NCBI GenBank assembly: GCA_031002005.1
Contig: CM061921.1
Span: forward strand, 123,844,597 to 123,908,596
Direction of reading: 5' to 3'
DNA from: Vandiemenella viatica
Lineage: Eukaryota; Arthropoda; Insecta; Orthoptera; Morabidae
Length of the DNA stretch: 64,000 nucleotides
Shown: positions 10,364 through 21,179 of the stretch, one piece after another
How the letters are laid out: the number at the start of each line of letters is the position of its first letter
Position numbering within the stretch: position 1 is the stretch's first letter
Program-made: the position numbers and the translations under genes
The notes under the pieces: generated by a model
What the model saw: only the letters and a program-made list of their open reading frames with translations
Databases searched by the model: none
What the model was told of the DNA's origin: nothing

Positions 10364-11008
10364 TCAGAGGGTAGCATGCGTTCGGAAAACATCGCTCGCC
10401 GCTGGCACTCTCTTGAGGCCTTCGACCTGGAACAGATGTTCGGCATTTGTTCCCGCCTGTCCAAATATGCACAAATATCGCAGGTCTCGTCTTTCGTGTC
10501 CGACAGTTGGCATTCTCGATGGTTTGGTCTGTCTGTCCGTTCTTACCGATTCCGAACACGCCGACATAAGGATGTCCCGCTGTTTATTTGTCTGTTTCAT
10601 CGAAAAGCTCTCATGCGTTTCGCGCTCTGTTTTCAGCTTTGCAACGCTCACGCGAATTTGACTCATCTCTTCTCCGAGTTGGGTCAAATCCGCACTGTGG
10701 CTCCTCTCAATTTCCACGACACGCGTTTCCAACATGTTACTCCTTTCTTCCGTCTCCTGACCTATTTCTGACGCGCGTCTTTGTACCTCCAACACCTGCT
10801 CCTTAGTACGGTCAACAGCACTGCTTAACGTTTTCTGCGCCATTTGTAGCGATTGCACCGAATCCTTAATTTCGCCTACCCTTTTTTCCATCGCGGCCGT
10901 CAATTCCTCCCTGAACGCCGACAATTGCTCATTAGTTTTCTTCTGTTCCTCGTTAATGGGACGCAGCAGTTGCTGTAACATTAGCAAAATATCTTGTGGC
11001 GTCACCAT
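10364..11008 (-). CDS. coiled-coil gag-like protein of the LTR element
   Basis: 214 codons beginning MVTPQDILLMLQQLL. Residues about 15-140 are dominated by heptad-like Glu/Lys/Gln/Leu helices (for example NEQLSAFREELTAAMEKRV), predicting a long coiled coil. The remainder becomes Arg/Ser-rich with no zinc knuckle and probably results from a frameshift, since an overlapping minus frame at 10107-10559 stays open. The ATG lies about 980 bp downstream of the primer-binding-like site, in the expected position for gag. Coiled-coil N-termini are common in insect retroelement Gag proteins, but no homology could be checked. Role by inference: particle or RNP assembly in the cytoplasm. Alternative: a chance open frame, which the strong heptad pattern makes unlikely. 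Confidence 0.5.
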   Translation of the reverse strand: MVTPQDILLMLQQLLRPINEEQKKTNEQLSAFREELTAAMEKRVGEIKDSVQSLQMAQKTLSSAVDRTKEQVLEVQRRASEIGQETEERSNMLETRVVEIERSHSADLTQLGEEMSQIRVSVAKLKTERETHESFSMKQTNKQRDILMSACSESVRTDRQTKPSRMPTVGHERRDLRYLCIFGQAGTNAEHLFQVEGLKRVPAASDVFRTHATL

Positions 11009-11966
11009 TTTGCTAGCGTGATTTTCCGGTGTCGATACAAACCGTTTGCTCGTTTCTGCGGTTGGAGGAAAACTAGTAAAGCCTTATTTTCTGTCTGCTG
11101 AATGGTTTGCTCAACACTTCAAACCATGGCGTTGTCAACTAAATGATCGCAATTTCCCTCCATCGCGAATTCCCGCTCTTTTGGCTCTGACGGATTGTAA
11201 TTTTAGGCCATTCCAGTAGATTTCCGGACCTCAATCTCATTCAGTAAAACTAGCAAGCACTCAAAAGCAATAGAAAATTTAGAGACTACGTAAAACTAAA
11301 ATTACACCATACTTTTCCCTCCACAATCCAATATTTATGACGGTATATTTCCGTGAAGCTTCGATAAATTCTCAAACGCACAATTATGGATGGAATGAAC
11401 GCACCAAACTTTATTATGCAGCGCATAGATGCTCCGGGCTTTCGAAAAACATGATCCTCTATCCAACAGTAAGCAGAACAAATTTCCAAACACTATACCC
11501 ATCACAGAGGACAGCCAAAAAGCAAGCAAAATTTTCCGACGCTGAGACGTTGTGAAAATCTTACCTACCTAGTTTCCAATTTCCAACAACAGAATAACCA
11601 TCAATACCAACAATTACAAATACAAGGCCAACCAGAACAGAAACAAAGACCATCACTTTAATCTTCCTTCACCAAACCTTCTAATCCATGCAACATCATA
11701 TTTTTTTTTATATACATCAACAACCCATGAAACATCAACAAACAGCGGTTCAATATCACACACATGAACAGATAATCACCTTGCTCGGAACGCCCACAGG
11801 AGTCCTATGCTGTTACAAACAACAAATATTACACATACTCCATTTTATCATTATACATAGTATATGCTGGACCTCTGCTATCACTGCCACACCGCAAAAA
11901 TGCTGAAAAACACATAGAGAGTTCTACTCGCTAAAACGAAACGTTTGCAACATCTCAAACAGTCAG

Positions 11967-11985
11967 GCCACAGGTTGGCGCGCCA
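11967..11985 (-). promoter_or_regulatory. primer-binding-like site
   Basis: On the minus strand the sequence directly following the 5' LTR begins TGGCGCGCC. TGG complements the CCA end of a tRNA, and TGGCGC-type sites pair with lysine-like tRNA 3' ends in other retroelements. There is one extra base relative to the form I know, so the tRNA assignment is tentative. Confidence 0.55.
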
Positions 11986-12762
11986 TGTTATAATAGCTCG
12001 TTTTGGCCGGGGTATTAGTTTTGACTTGAAAAACACCTTGTATGGTGCCAGCTTGCAAAAGTAGCAAAGTTAATTTATTTTAATTCAATAATATTTATAA
12101 TGGGCTCTTACATGACAATCTCAGGGGATCACACAAAAGAAATGGGTTCACATTAAAAGAAAATGAATTTATTCATTAAGACAAAATTGTTGTCATTTCA
12201 AGATCACAAATGTATGGCAAACATATGATAGGCACCCAGGCTAATAGCTCTTTAATTCTGGCATGAGTCACTCAGGGCAGTTTCCAGGGTTTTGAGATGT
12301 TGCAGAATGTCTCTATATCAGCAGGCGGTACACATTACCCGGCAGGACACTGGTCGGCGGCGGCGGCGGCGGCGTCGGCGTAGGCGGCTGATACACACAG
12401 CTACCTCCGTTTATCACTTGTAGCAGCAGCCACTGCCCACAACCTTGCTCTCGGGCGTCCAGCAACGTTCTCCCACTCCCGACGACATAGAACATAGCAA
12501 AAGAAACACCTCGGAGGAGTAGATGCCATCCCCTCCATCCTCTGGCTGTCCCACACACTGTACCACATACGGCAAGCCCTCCAGAAAAAACAAAAATATC
12601 GCGAGAAGAGAGGGCGGTCTGTGTCCCGCGCCCCTTCGCCAAACCAAACATGTCTCTGGGGACAGGCGTCTGCCTTCTATCATCGACTGGCCCTCAGATA
12701 CACACAGTGTCGGGCAGCACACCTCCGCGCCAGCGAGCCGACGTGCTCTGTAGGACATTACA
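11986..12762 (-). repeat. 5' LTR of the pol-less LTR element
   Basis: TGTTATAATAGCTCG to GGACATTACA, a TG...CA frame. It matches 6519-7297 over its length, including the GC-rich patch and a TGTCCCGCGCCCCTTCGCCA segment. On the minus strand it would drive transcription toward the gag-like frame. A clear TATA box was not identified. Confidence 0.85.
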
Positions 12763-14135
12763 CTACTTACCTACTCATTATTTTTCTGTAAGTAAACAAG
12801 CATTTGTTGAGGCAATTGAGATTTGATATTTATTTTTACGGTAGGTTGTAAACTTACACTCATTCACTTAAATAAAAGATTTTTTTAAAATTTTCGCTGC
12901 CTTGTTGCTTCATTCACCCTCTACATAAATTATACCAAGAGATCACTGGCTTCCTAAGAATAATCAGGTCTTGTTCAGCTATTATTCACTTTCCGGCGGA
13001 AGCATTTCGAAGAGTCGACACATCACAGTTTGTTTGGCATCTGGATTTCTTCTCAAAAAGATAAACATCAAGCAGATTATCGTTCATGTCAGTGCTGTGG
13101 GAAATAAAGTCACGTTCACCCCATTATTAAAGTAGAGTAACGAGCGCTAATAATCATTACCTGAAAAATGTCACCTGTGAGCACTCGGACATTAGCTGAC
13201 AAGTGGTGAAGGTTCTGCAGTGTAGCTCCAGGTAAGTTACTAAATCGCTTTTCCAAAGCACCCGATGTTTAGTGTATCTGCAATTTCCGAAATTTGGTTT
13301 AACTTCCCTTGACAAGACGTGCTGGAAAACGAAGTGAATTAATTTAACGGAAGTGGATAAATATTTTCTTGAGTAGTGGGTAAAACGAGAGTTTCAATGC
13401 AATGGTAACCATACAAAGATACTACCAGCGCAAGAGTTTCCACCCAAACAACTTTCTACATAACTCATCGATGGCTGCCTTATTAACCATTCTGTTAATT
13501 GCTGAACGTAATTCACCACGCCCAGCTGTCAGTATTGCTTTTAAACCTGAAACATTATCATCCCCCTGTCTGCTTGACTTCATTGCAGTACTGAAAAACT
13601 TTCTTTTTCTGTACTCAGATTGAGAATCAACTGAATTGAGACTTGTATGGCCTACGAAGCCATACTGCTTTTATCATACGATTTTTATGTTTAAGAAAGC
13701 TCGCACTTTCGGCTTAGCACAAGAACCACGGAAGAAAGAAATCTGTATACCAAAATTGAGGCTGAAAAAATTAGTTATCGGTGGTGCCCCTATGTTGTTA
13801 AGACAGTGAGAATTGTTGATGACATACAGAAACGATACAGATGTGGTACATCACTTCGCAAAAAAATTTAAAAAAATACAAGCGGGATTCAAAGATTGAG
13901 AAACTGGAATAATTTTAAAGGAATAACAAAGTGGAGTCTTAATCAATTTGTTCCTAAAAATTTATTAAGACTAACAAGATCTTTCCGTCATTGAATCAGG
14001 AAGCAAATGCCTTTACATGCCTGGGGTAAGGAAATCCTTGGACCATTTTACGGTCCTAAATTATTACAGTTACGGGCAGAAATGCGTAAAGCTTTTAAAT
14101 ACCAAATCAGGACCTTACCTGAAAGTCTAATTACA
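12763..14135. other. AT-rich, nothing recognised
   Basis: Only short frames (the longest is 73 residues at 13402-13623), without motif or neighbour context. Confidence 0.55.
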
Positions 14136-14137
14136 AT

Positions 14138-14276
14138 TTTTTTTTTTTTTTTTTTTTGGTCAGGCGGTGTAATCGTTTATAGTAATCGACAATGCAGAAT
14201 GCCTGGGGTGGTTCTTGCCCCATCCTCTCCCTCTTCAAATGACCTTCGATGTTGAAGATGCGTAATATTCGCATAA
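14138..14276 (+). mobile_element. decayed SINE family 2 tail next to a poly-T run
   Basis: A run of about 20 T (14138-14158) is followed at 14220-14275 by CCTCTTCAAATGACCTTCGATGTTGAAGATGCGTAA-like sequence, which parallels the CCTCTAATGACCTCGACGTCGACGAGGCGTAA end of family 2. The head is not recognisable. Low-confidence fossil. Confidence 0.35.
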
Positions 14277-14279
14277 AAA

Positions 14280-15891
14280 AATGGCACTGGCACACTTCTT
14301 GTTCAGTCCGAATAGTAGTGTCCCGCAGAAGGAGGATTTGAAAGCAGATCGCACTCAGAGACAGACAATTGCGCAACGAGCAAAAGCTATACAATGTGTT
14401 TGTGCCGTATAATATACCTGTTAAAGTAAGGCTCTGAATATAATGGGCCATTTGCTTATCTCTAATTGAAATGACCACAATACATGTATAAGTAATGTTT
14501 GATGCTGCTAATTATTGACTTTGGTTGTAGTTTTAATGGAATCTGTTTGGTTGTAATTTGTAAGGTTTAGGCACATCAATATGCTACAACTAGAAGCACC
14601 ATAGAACAGATTTTAAAGGAAAATGTGTACTAAAACAAAAGAAATTGAGTCATATAACTTGGTTCCTTGGACTTCTGCCAGTTACGCAGTGTTGCAAAGG
14701 ATCCTTTTACTTTTGGGACAGGGCTTTATATAAAAATGAACCCTTTTCCGTAACAGCAAAGCTCTATCCTAAAGCACTTCACTCACATTTATTGTATGAC
14801 TTCCGAGAAATACGCTTATAACGGCGAAAATTCCGACACAGTTCTTTAAACAGTATGCAGACGCTATCCAAACCAAAAACCAGGACGGTGATTAAAACTC
14901 ATACCAATGCTCTAAAGCAAGATTTACAAGTTGTCAGCTAAGGCAAGAAAAATTCAGATTCATTTTGCGAAGATCTCTCATCATCTGTTTTGCCATTTCA
15001 CTATACATTCTGACCGACCTCGAAATCTGTGTTACTAACAATATAGGATACAGAAAGTAAGCATTACATTCTTATGAGTGATAACTTACTGAAGCATAAA
15101 TCTGAAAGCTGTTATAAGCGACGGAAGCAAATGTTAAACGGCTTTGCAGTTCATTTCTCCAACCGCTTATGACATATAAAGTGTTACACTACTAAGTTAT
15201 ATAACAAGTACAATTACAGAATAATTTTTTTCTTGAAATGAATGATATAAGCGCGCAGTTTCGGAATCACCAAAAATTTGACTACGAATATTTGAAGTCA
15301 GAAATAAAATTACTATGGCACAATAAATAAAAACAATTTCCACCAGAACACAATTGGTACATTTTTAGAGTAAATAAATAAATTAATAATAACAGAAAAT
15401 TGATTCTGCGGTGTCTGCGCATGTGAATTCAGGAGAGGCTCTGGTCCTAGGGAAGGGTCTGCTTAAGTGCAGGTAGGCCCAACCAGAGCTGACAGTGTGA
15501 AAGGCTATACGCGTAATACGTCTGCCCATCATGACTTCTGGATCAATCGATCACAAGATTAAGCATGACATCCTCCGATAACCAATGTAGTGCAACTGCT
15601 TCTGAATAGGATGACGTATGAAAAAAAATTACGGATACAGATTGCCGATTGCTAGAAAATTCCATACAGAAAAATTTTACTAATATTTTCCCTTACCAGT
15701 TTCTCTACACTTATGCGAATCTTCGGAAAAAAAATGATTTTCCAACGACCGTGGGTTGCATCTTTCCATCTGCAACAGTTGCCTTCTTAAAACATCACTT
15801 CATGCACTTCTTTCATTATCTCAGCGCATACATTTTAACGGTATGGTCTCTGTTATTCTCCTCATCACATTGTTTTCACTTTGCAGGATAC
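14280..15891. other. AT-rich, nothing recognised
   Basis: Flank of the young gypsy insertion. No LTR, tRNA-like or protein motif was seen. It could hold the 3' remainder of the older gypsy at 21180-22790, which the insertion would have split, but no sequence supports that directly. Confidence 0.45.
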
Positions 15892-15896
15892 CATAC

Positions 15897-16332
15897 TGAA
15901 GTGAACTACACTTAACGGTTCCTTGAAGTTTATTACTCGGTACACAATACAACAGGTAAACCATAAACAAATGTGGGTACAGTTATCAGAAGACCATCGA
16001 GAATTTCAGCCTGGTCCTGATCCGGGGTAGAGTGACGGCTTCTACTTCTCGCGAACTTCCGGTGGTCTTCTGTAGTTGACGCTGGTTCAGCGGTCAGGCT
16101 GGAACTGGCGGTGGAGTGGCCGGCTACGCTTATATAGGCGGCCTGACGCAGGAATTCCGTTGTGTGGTAGTACGGCGACCTCTGTAAGAAATAGTCCCAC
16201 TTAGCTTCTAGATGATTCTATTTGTTTTCCTGGTTTGTTTTGCGCCTGTTTGGAGTCGTATATGTATCCCGGCGTGCAGGCGCGTTGTGTGTGAGGTCTG
16301 CCTGGCAGGGGCCTTTACTGGCAGACTGAACA
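15897..16332 (-). repeat. 3' LTR of the Mag-like gypsy element
   Basis: On the minus strand it runs TGTTCAGTCTGCC to AGTTCACTTCA. TATATAA lies at 16130-16136 and AATAAA at 15929-15934, giving a plausible U3-R-U5 order. The last ~115 nt of the pol frame lie within its U3. Confidence 0.93.
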
Positions 16333-19046
16333 TACCTCCCTCCCGGGGGGGGGGGGGTGGAAGCGATGTCTGCGACGTCTGCGACGTCTGCGAGGTCGTC
16401 TGCCGCGGCGCCCTGGAGCAGACTATGAAGGCTACCTCCAGGGGAATACGGAGCTGTTCCCCTGGCAATGCGTGCCGACCTGCGTCGTGGTGCAGGTTGT
16501 GGTGGAGGTACTTGTGGAGCTAACGGCATCGGTTCGTCGGCGTCGATGGCCGGGGGCTGTACGGGGGGCGCTGAAGATGGTCCCCGCAGGTGGTCGAGAG
16601 GCTGCGGCTGAAGGGTGTCGGAGCGACCGACAGGTTGTGGCGTCGTTGGTGGCACTGTAACTGTCCCTGAGCAACGGTTAGACGGCAGGAGTGGTGGAGG
16701 TGGCAGGGAAGGAGAGGAAGAAGTGGATGGCCGTGCCGTGGTGGAAGAGGACGGTGCCGTGGGGTAGCGGGGACGTAGTTGGTTTCGATGGCGTCGCACT
16801 ATCCGGCCATCCAGGCTGACGTCGAACAGTTGGCGGCCCCGGGGCCGCTGGATGACCCCCGGAAGCCAACCGGCCCGGGAGCCAAACCCGCGGGCCCAGA
16901 CTAGGGAGCCCGGGGTGAAACGGAATGGGCCCGAAGGTACCTGTACTTTGGGCGGGGGTAAGAGGAGATGGAGGAGAGTGCGAGGTTGGCGGCCATGCAG
17001 CAATTCCGCCGGGCTTTTGGCCCCCACTGGAGTGGTTCGATAGGAACTGAGGAAGAGTGTCAATGCCTCTTCGAGTTTGTGACTTGTGGTGTATTTAGTC
17101 ATTTGGGTTTTGAATGTTCTGACTAGCCGTTCCGCCTCCCCGTTAGATTGGGGGTGGAAGGGCGGGGTGAGGAGGTGTTGGATATTGTTGGCGGTACAGA
17201 AGGATAGGAATTCCCGACTTCGAAATTGCGGTCCGTTATCTGTGACGATAGCGTATGGTAATCCTTCGATGGAAAAGATCTTCGTGAGGGCTGAAATGGT
17301 GACCTCTGTGGTGATTGTGGAGCAACGGACGACATATGGGAAGTGGGAAAAGGCATCCGTCACTAGGAGCCACTGGTGGCCTAGGAATGGGCCAGCGAAG
17401 TCGAGGTGAATGCGTTCCCAGGGTCCGGACGGTGCCGGCCAGGAAAGGAACTTTTGAGGGGGGCGGGGCAGTTGTTGGGCACAGATGGTACAGCGCCGCA
17501 CCCTCTCCGTGACATCCGTGGTAAGGCCGATCCAGAATACATGGCGTCTGGCAAGGGATTTGGTGCGGGCAATTCCCCAGTGTCCTTGGTGGAGAGTTTG
17601 GAGGATTGTCGGTTGTAGGGATCTCGGAACGACGACCCTCGGGGTGGAATTTGGTTCTGTGCGGAGGAGCACTCCCTCTACTACTGAGAGCTGGTGGCGG
17701 ATGGAGTAGTAGAACTTGAGGTCTTGATGATGGCGTGGAGGGGAACGTGTTTGCCACCCGTGTTGGATGTGGTGTCGGATGACACGGAGGAGGGGGTCCT
17801 CCCCTGTGGCTGCCGCGACTTTTGAGGCCGTGACTGGAAATGTCTTCAGTGCTTCTTGTATGTCATCGTCGATCTGGAACACCAGAAGTTCCGACTTGTC
17901 GAAGGCAAGGTCTGGTCCCTGCGGTAGTCTGGATAAGGCGTCTGCATTGGCATGCCTGGAGGTGGTACGGAAATGCATGGTATATCTGAACTGGGACAGG
18001 AATAGTGCCCAACGCTGGATGCGGTGGGATGTTTTGGTAGGCAGACGTGTGGACGGATCAAATAGTGATAGGAGTGGCTTGTGGTCGGTAATGAGATGAA
18101 AAGAAATCCCATATAAAAGGGAATAGAATTTGGAGCAGGCAAAAATAATAGCTAGCGCCTCTTTCTCGATTTGAGAATATTTAAGCTGAGCAGCCGATAG
18201 GGCTTTGGAGATGTAAGCTACGGGGCGTTCCGTGCCATCTGGTAATTTATGAGACAGAACTGCCCCCACACCGTAATCGGATGCATCTGTGGCAAGTATC
18301 AAGGGGAGGTTTGGAGTGTATGGCATGAGGCATGCTGCGGACTTGAGCTGCTGTTTAAGGGTGTGGAATGCGGTCTCGCAAGCTGGGGTCCAACGGAACG
18401 GGACATTCTTGCGACAGAGGTGGTACAGGGGTGCTGCCACTTGTGCTGCTGAGGGTATAAATTTTCTGTAGTATGAAATCTTGCCTAAAAAAGATTTCAA
18501 CTGATGTAGATCCTGAGGCCGAGGTAAGTTGGAAATAGCGTCCACATAGGAAAATGCTGGGGAAATGCCTTCCTGAGCGATGATGTGACCCAGGTAGGAA
18601 ATGGATTGTTGAAAAAATTGACACTTGGAAAGGTTGCATTTCAATCCTGCTGCACGGAGGCGGAGGAAGAGTAGGCGGAGGTTGGTCATGTGTTCGGCAG
18701 CGGAGGGTCCCGTGACGACTATGTCGTCGAGATAGTTGATGCATCCCGGAATATCCTGGAGAAGTTGTTCGAGATACCGTTGAAAAATCGCTGGAGCACT
18801 GGCCAAGCCGAACATGAGCCGGTTGAGTTGGAAGAGGCCAGAGGGTGTGTTGATGACTGTGTATTGTCGGGACTGGATATCCAAAGGGATTTGAAGGTAT
18901 GCTTCTGCCAGGTCAATTTTTGTAAAGTAGGTACCTCCTGCTAGTTTACGGAAGAGGTCGTCCGGTCTCGGAAGTGGATAATCGTCTACCAGCAGATGCG
19001 GGTTGACGGTGGTCTTAAAGTCACCACAGAGACGTAAGCGGCGTCA
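16218..19046 (-). CDS. pol: gypsy Pol, C-terminal part: RT, RNase H, integrase
   Basis: Open from the TGA at 19044-19046 to 16218. Counting from the first Met (18884; 888 residues): RT palm YLDD at 51-54, RT thumb YLGHII at 97-102; RNase H with TDAS (D200), E near 241, TDHK (D267) and ADALSR (D314); integrase zinc finger H432, H435, C465, C468; catalytic core D495, D549 and E585 (D,D-35-E; VTDNGPQF and NGEAERLVRTF); GPY/F-like end at about 655-710; Pro/Ser-rich tail 710-850. RT residues upstream of that Met (CGDFK, FTKIDLAEAYLQI) are read from 19043 down. The enzyme would copy element RNA to DNA in cytoplasmic particles and integrate it in the nucleus. It is in the same frame as the gag-protease part at 20696-19044, so the only break is the TGA. 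A C13 run at about 16345-16357 near the C-terminus is a likely frameshift hot spot. Confidence 0.93.
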
Positions 19047-20696
19047 TGGCTTCTGAACTATGACCAACGGCGTGGCCCAGGGGCTGAACCGCACCGGCTG
19101 GAGGATCCCTTCGTCTTGGAGACGTTGAAGTTCTTCCTGAAGTAGTTGTTGAAGCGCTACGGGTACCTGGCGTGCCCGGAAGTATCGAGGCCGTACGTCC
19201 GGCTGGAGTTGGAGTGATGCTTCGAAGTCCTTTGCACAGCCGACGCCTGGTGAGAACAGGTCCTGAAACTCGGTGCAAAGGGCGTCCACTTCAGGAAAAG
19301 GAACATGCTGAGATACGAGGTGTATGTTATCCTCAATTGAAAATCCGAATAAGCGGAAGGCGTCCAGTCCAAATAAGTCTGCTGTGAGAGAACTGTTAAC
19401 TACTAAAAAGGGGACTGAACGATGTACAGACTTATACATGACGTTTGCTGTGAATTGACCCAGGAGTGCTATTTCCTGTTTGTTGTATGTCAGGAGGCGC
19501 TTGGGGGCCGGCGAGAGGGGGGGCGAGCCAATTTGCACATAAGTAGTATAATTAAGCAATGAGACTGCTGCTCCTGTGTCGACTTGTAGGCGCAGAGGCT
19601 TGCCATTGACCGTAACGTCAATAAAAAGTTTGGATGCAGTGGAAGTGTCTACCTGATTGATATCCATAGGTGCGCCGCTCAACCTGTCTTGGTAAGACCC
19701 TGGGCGGCGAGAGCCGGGATTGGCATTGGTGGTGTTGGTGCGGCAGACGGACGCCAGGTGTCCTTCCTTGCCGCAACGTGAGCATTCAGCCCAACGATCC
19801 GGAAAATTTTCCCTCTCATGTGCTGAGTAACAGGTGGGGCAGGAGGGCAGGCGAAGCGGGCTGCGGCGTCGGCGCTGCGGGATCCGCTGCTGCTGCCGAG
19901 ACTTGGTGCCCCGGCCGGAACGGGTCGGTTCGATGTCCTTCTGAGGAAGCGGTCCCCGGTTGTGGTGTCGGGAGGAGAGCGACTGGGAGCTCTGGATGGC
20001 GGCGACGTCCTGTGTGTCCTCTACGTCGGTTCGGATTGCGGCCACATCCGCCCAGGACTCCAGGCGGCGATCTGCGGCCGTAGATATTTCGAATTTGTAG
20101 GCAAGTTCGATGACCTGCTCCAGGGATGGGTCCTCTAACTTGAGGGCGTCATGCCGGAGTGCGGCATCTGGTGCAGCCTGTATGATGTGATCACGCACCA
20201 TGTCGTCGGCGTAGGATTCGTGGGAACAACGAGTTTGAAACTTACATTTTCTGCTAAGGCCTTGGAGTTCGGCCGCCCACTGGCGATACGTCTGATCGGG
20301 CTTCTTCCGGCATTGATAGAATTCGACGCGGGCCGCGACGACATGGTACCGGCGTCTGTATGCATTCAGTGTCGTACAGATGGTCGTGAAGGTGAGGGTG
20401 TCGGGGTCTTGTGGCTGAAGTTTGGTGACATACATCTTCGATTGGTTCCAGGAAAGGAAATATGCACGTTGGTCTTCTTCTTTGGTTCTGTGGTGAATTG
20501 CGAAGTGTTGTCTTATGCGCTTCTCGTAGGTCTCCCATTCCTCGACGTCGTCGTTGAATGCTGGGAACGGAGGCGGGGCCGTGGGTTGGCGGAGATTCCT
20601 GACTTCCGCAATCAGTTGTCTCTGAGATTCGAAGAACTGATGTAGAAGTCCTTGGAGGAACTGTTGCCATTCCGTAGGTGCTGCTGGCGTAGCCAT
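19044..20696 (-). CDS. gag-pol: gypsy Gag, protease and start of RT
   Basis: 550 codons from an ATG 36 nt inside the 5' LTR. Residues about 45-205 are a retrotransposon Gag domain (WETYEKRIRQHF, FYQCRKKPDQTYRQWAAEL). A basic stretch lies at 255-285, followed by two zinc-binding motifs: a CPTC-x3-H-type segment from C286 and a CCHC knuckle C305-x2-C308-x4-H313-x4-C318. The aspartic protease has VDTGAAVS at 372-379 (DTG 373-375) and LFGLDAF at 441-447. RT begins at about 485-550 (W540-ATPLV). The frame then meets TGA in place of the usual Asp/Asn/Gly after KP and continues unchanged in phase. Role: particle formation, RNA binding and polyprotein cleavage. The stop is probably inactivating. Programmed readthrough at this site would be unusual because it lies inside RT. 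Confidence 0.92.
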   Translation of the reverse strand: MATPAAPTEWQQFLQGLLHQFFESQRQLIAEVRNLRQPTAPPPFPAFNDDVEEWETYEKRIRQHFAIHHRTKEEDQRAYFLSWNQSKMYVTKLQPQDPDTLTFTTICTTLNAYRRRYHVVAARVEFYQCRKKPDQTYRQWAAELQGLSRKCKFQTRCSHESYADDMVRDHIIQAAPDAALRHDALKLEDPSLEQVIELAYKFEISTAADRRLESWADVAAIRTDVEDTQDVAAIQSSQSLSSRHHNRGPLPQKDIEPTRSGRGTKSRQQQRIPQRRRRSPLRLPSCPTCYSAHERENFPDRWAECSRCGKEGHLASVCRTNTTNANPGSRRPGSYQDRLSGAPMDINQVDTSTASKLFIDVTVNGKPLRLQVDTGAAVSLLNYTTYVQIGSPPLSPAPKRLLTYNKQEIALLGQFTANVMYKSVHRSVPFLVVNSSLTADLFGLDAFRLFGFSIEDNIHLVSQHVPFPEVDALCTEFQDLFSPGVGCAKDFEASLQLQPDVRPRYFRARQVPVALQQLLQEELQRLQDEGILQPVRFSPWATPLVIVQKP

Positions 20697-20732
20697 GATG
20701 GTCGAGAGTTCTTATCCCAACCTTGTCGCCAC

Positions 20733-21167
20733 TGAAGTGAACTACACTTAACGGTTCCTTGAAGTTTATTACTCGGTACACAATACAACAGGTAAACCAT
20801 AAACAAATGTGGTACAGTTATCAGAAGACCGTCGAGAATTTCAGCCTGGTCCTGATCCGGGGTAGAGTGACGGCTTCTACTTCTCGCGAACTTCCGGTGG
20901 TCTTCTGTAGTTGACGCTGGTTCAGCGGTCAGGCTGGAACTGGCGGTGGAGCGGCCGGCTACGCTTATATAGGCGGCCTGGCGCAGGAATTCCGTTGTGT
21001 GGTAGTACGGCGACCTCTGTAAGAAATAGTCCCACTTAGCTTCTAGATGATTCTATTTGTTTTCCTGGTTTGTTTTGCGCCTGTTTGGAGTCGTATATGT
21101 ATCCCGGCGTGCAGGCGCGTTGTGTGTGAGGTCTGCCTGGCAGGGGCCTTTACTGGCAGACTGAACA
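20733..21167 (-). repeat. 5' LTR of the Mag-like gypsy element
   Basis: 435 bp, matching 15897-16332 except for about three substitutions and one indel. On the minus strand the TATA box TATATAA lies at 20965-20971 and probably sets the transcription start for the element. Confidence 0.93.
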
Positions 21168-21179
21168 CATACTGATTTT

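Larger units (their letters stand above)
6519..12762 (-). mobile_element. LTR retrotransposon with large, apparently pol-less interior
   Basis: Two direct repeats (6519-7297 and 11986-12762) bound a 4.7-kb interior. The right copy is the 5' LTR because a primer-binding-like TGGCGCGCCAACCTGTGGCC lies immediately inside it on the minus strand and the only long gag-like frame (10364-11008) also reads minus. CTAC flanks both ends (6518-6521 and 12763-12766) and may be the target duplication, although that requires loss of a few bases at the outer left end. I could not find reverse transcriptase, protease, RNase H or integrase motifs in the interior. Either pol has decayed beyond reading by eye or this is a non-autonomous (LARD-like) element. 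Confidence 0.75.
15892..21172 (-). mobile_element. Ty3/gypsy (Mag-like) LTR retrotransposon, nearly intact
   Basis: 5271-bp element on the minus strand with LTRs at 15897-16332 and 20733-21167 and a 5-bp target duplication CATAC (15892-15896 and 21168-21172). The LTRs differ at only about four places in 435 bp, so insertion was recent. In reading order: 5' LTR, primer-binding-like TGGCGACAAGG one base inside, gag-pol from 20696, polypurine tract GGGAGGGAGG next to the 3' LTR. No env-like ORF and no chromodomain were seen. The single long gag-pol and the Gag style point to the Mag lineage. It is spoiled by one TGA in the RT region. Confidence 0.93.

Noticed and set aside
16852..20645. Numerous plus-strand frames of 60-164 residues opposite the gypsy gag-pol
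   Set aside because: All are antisense shadows of a well-supported minus-strand coding region.
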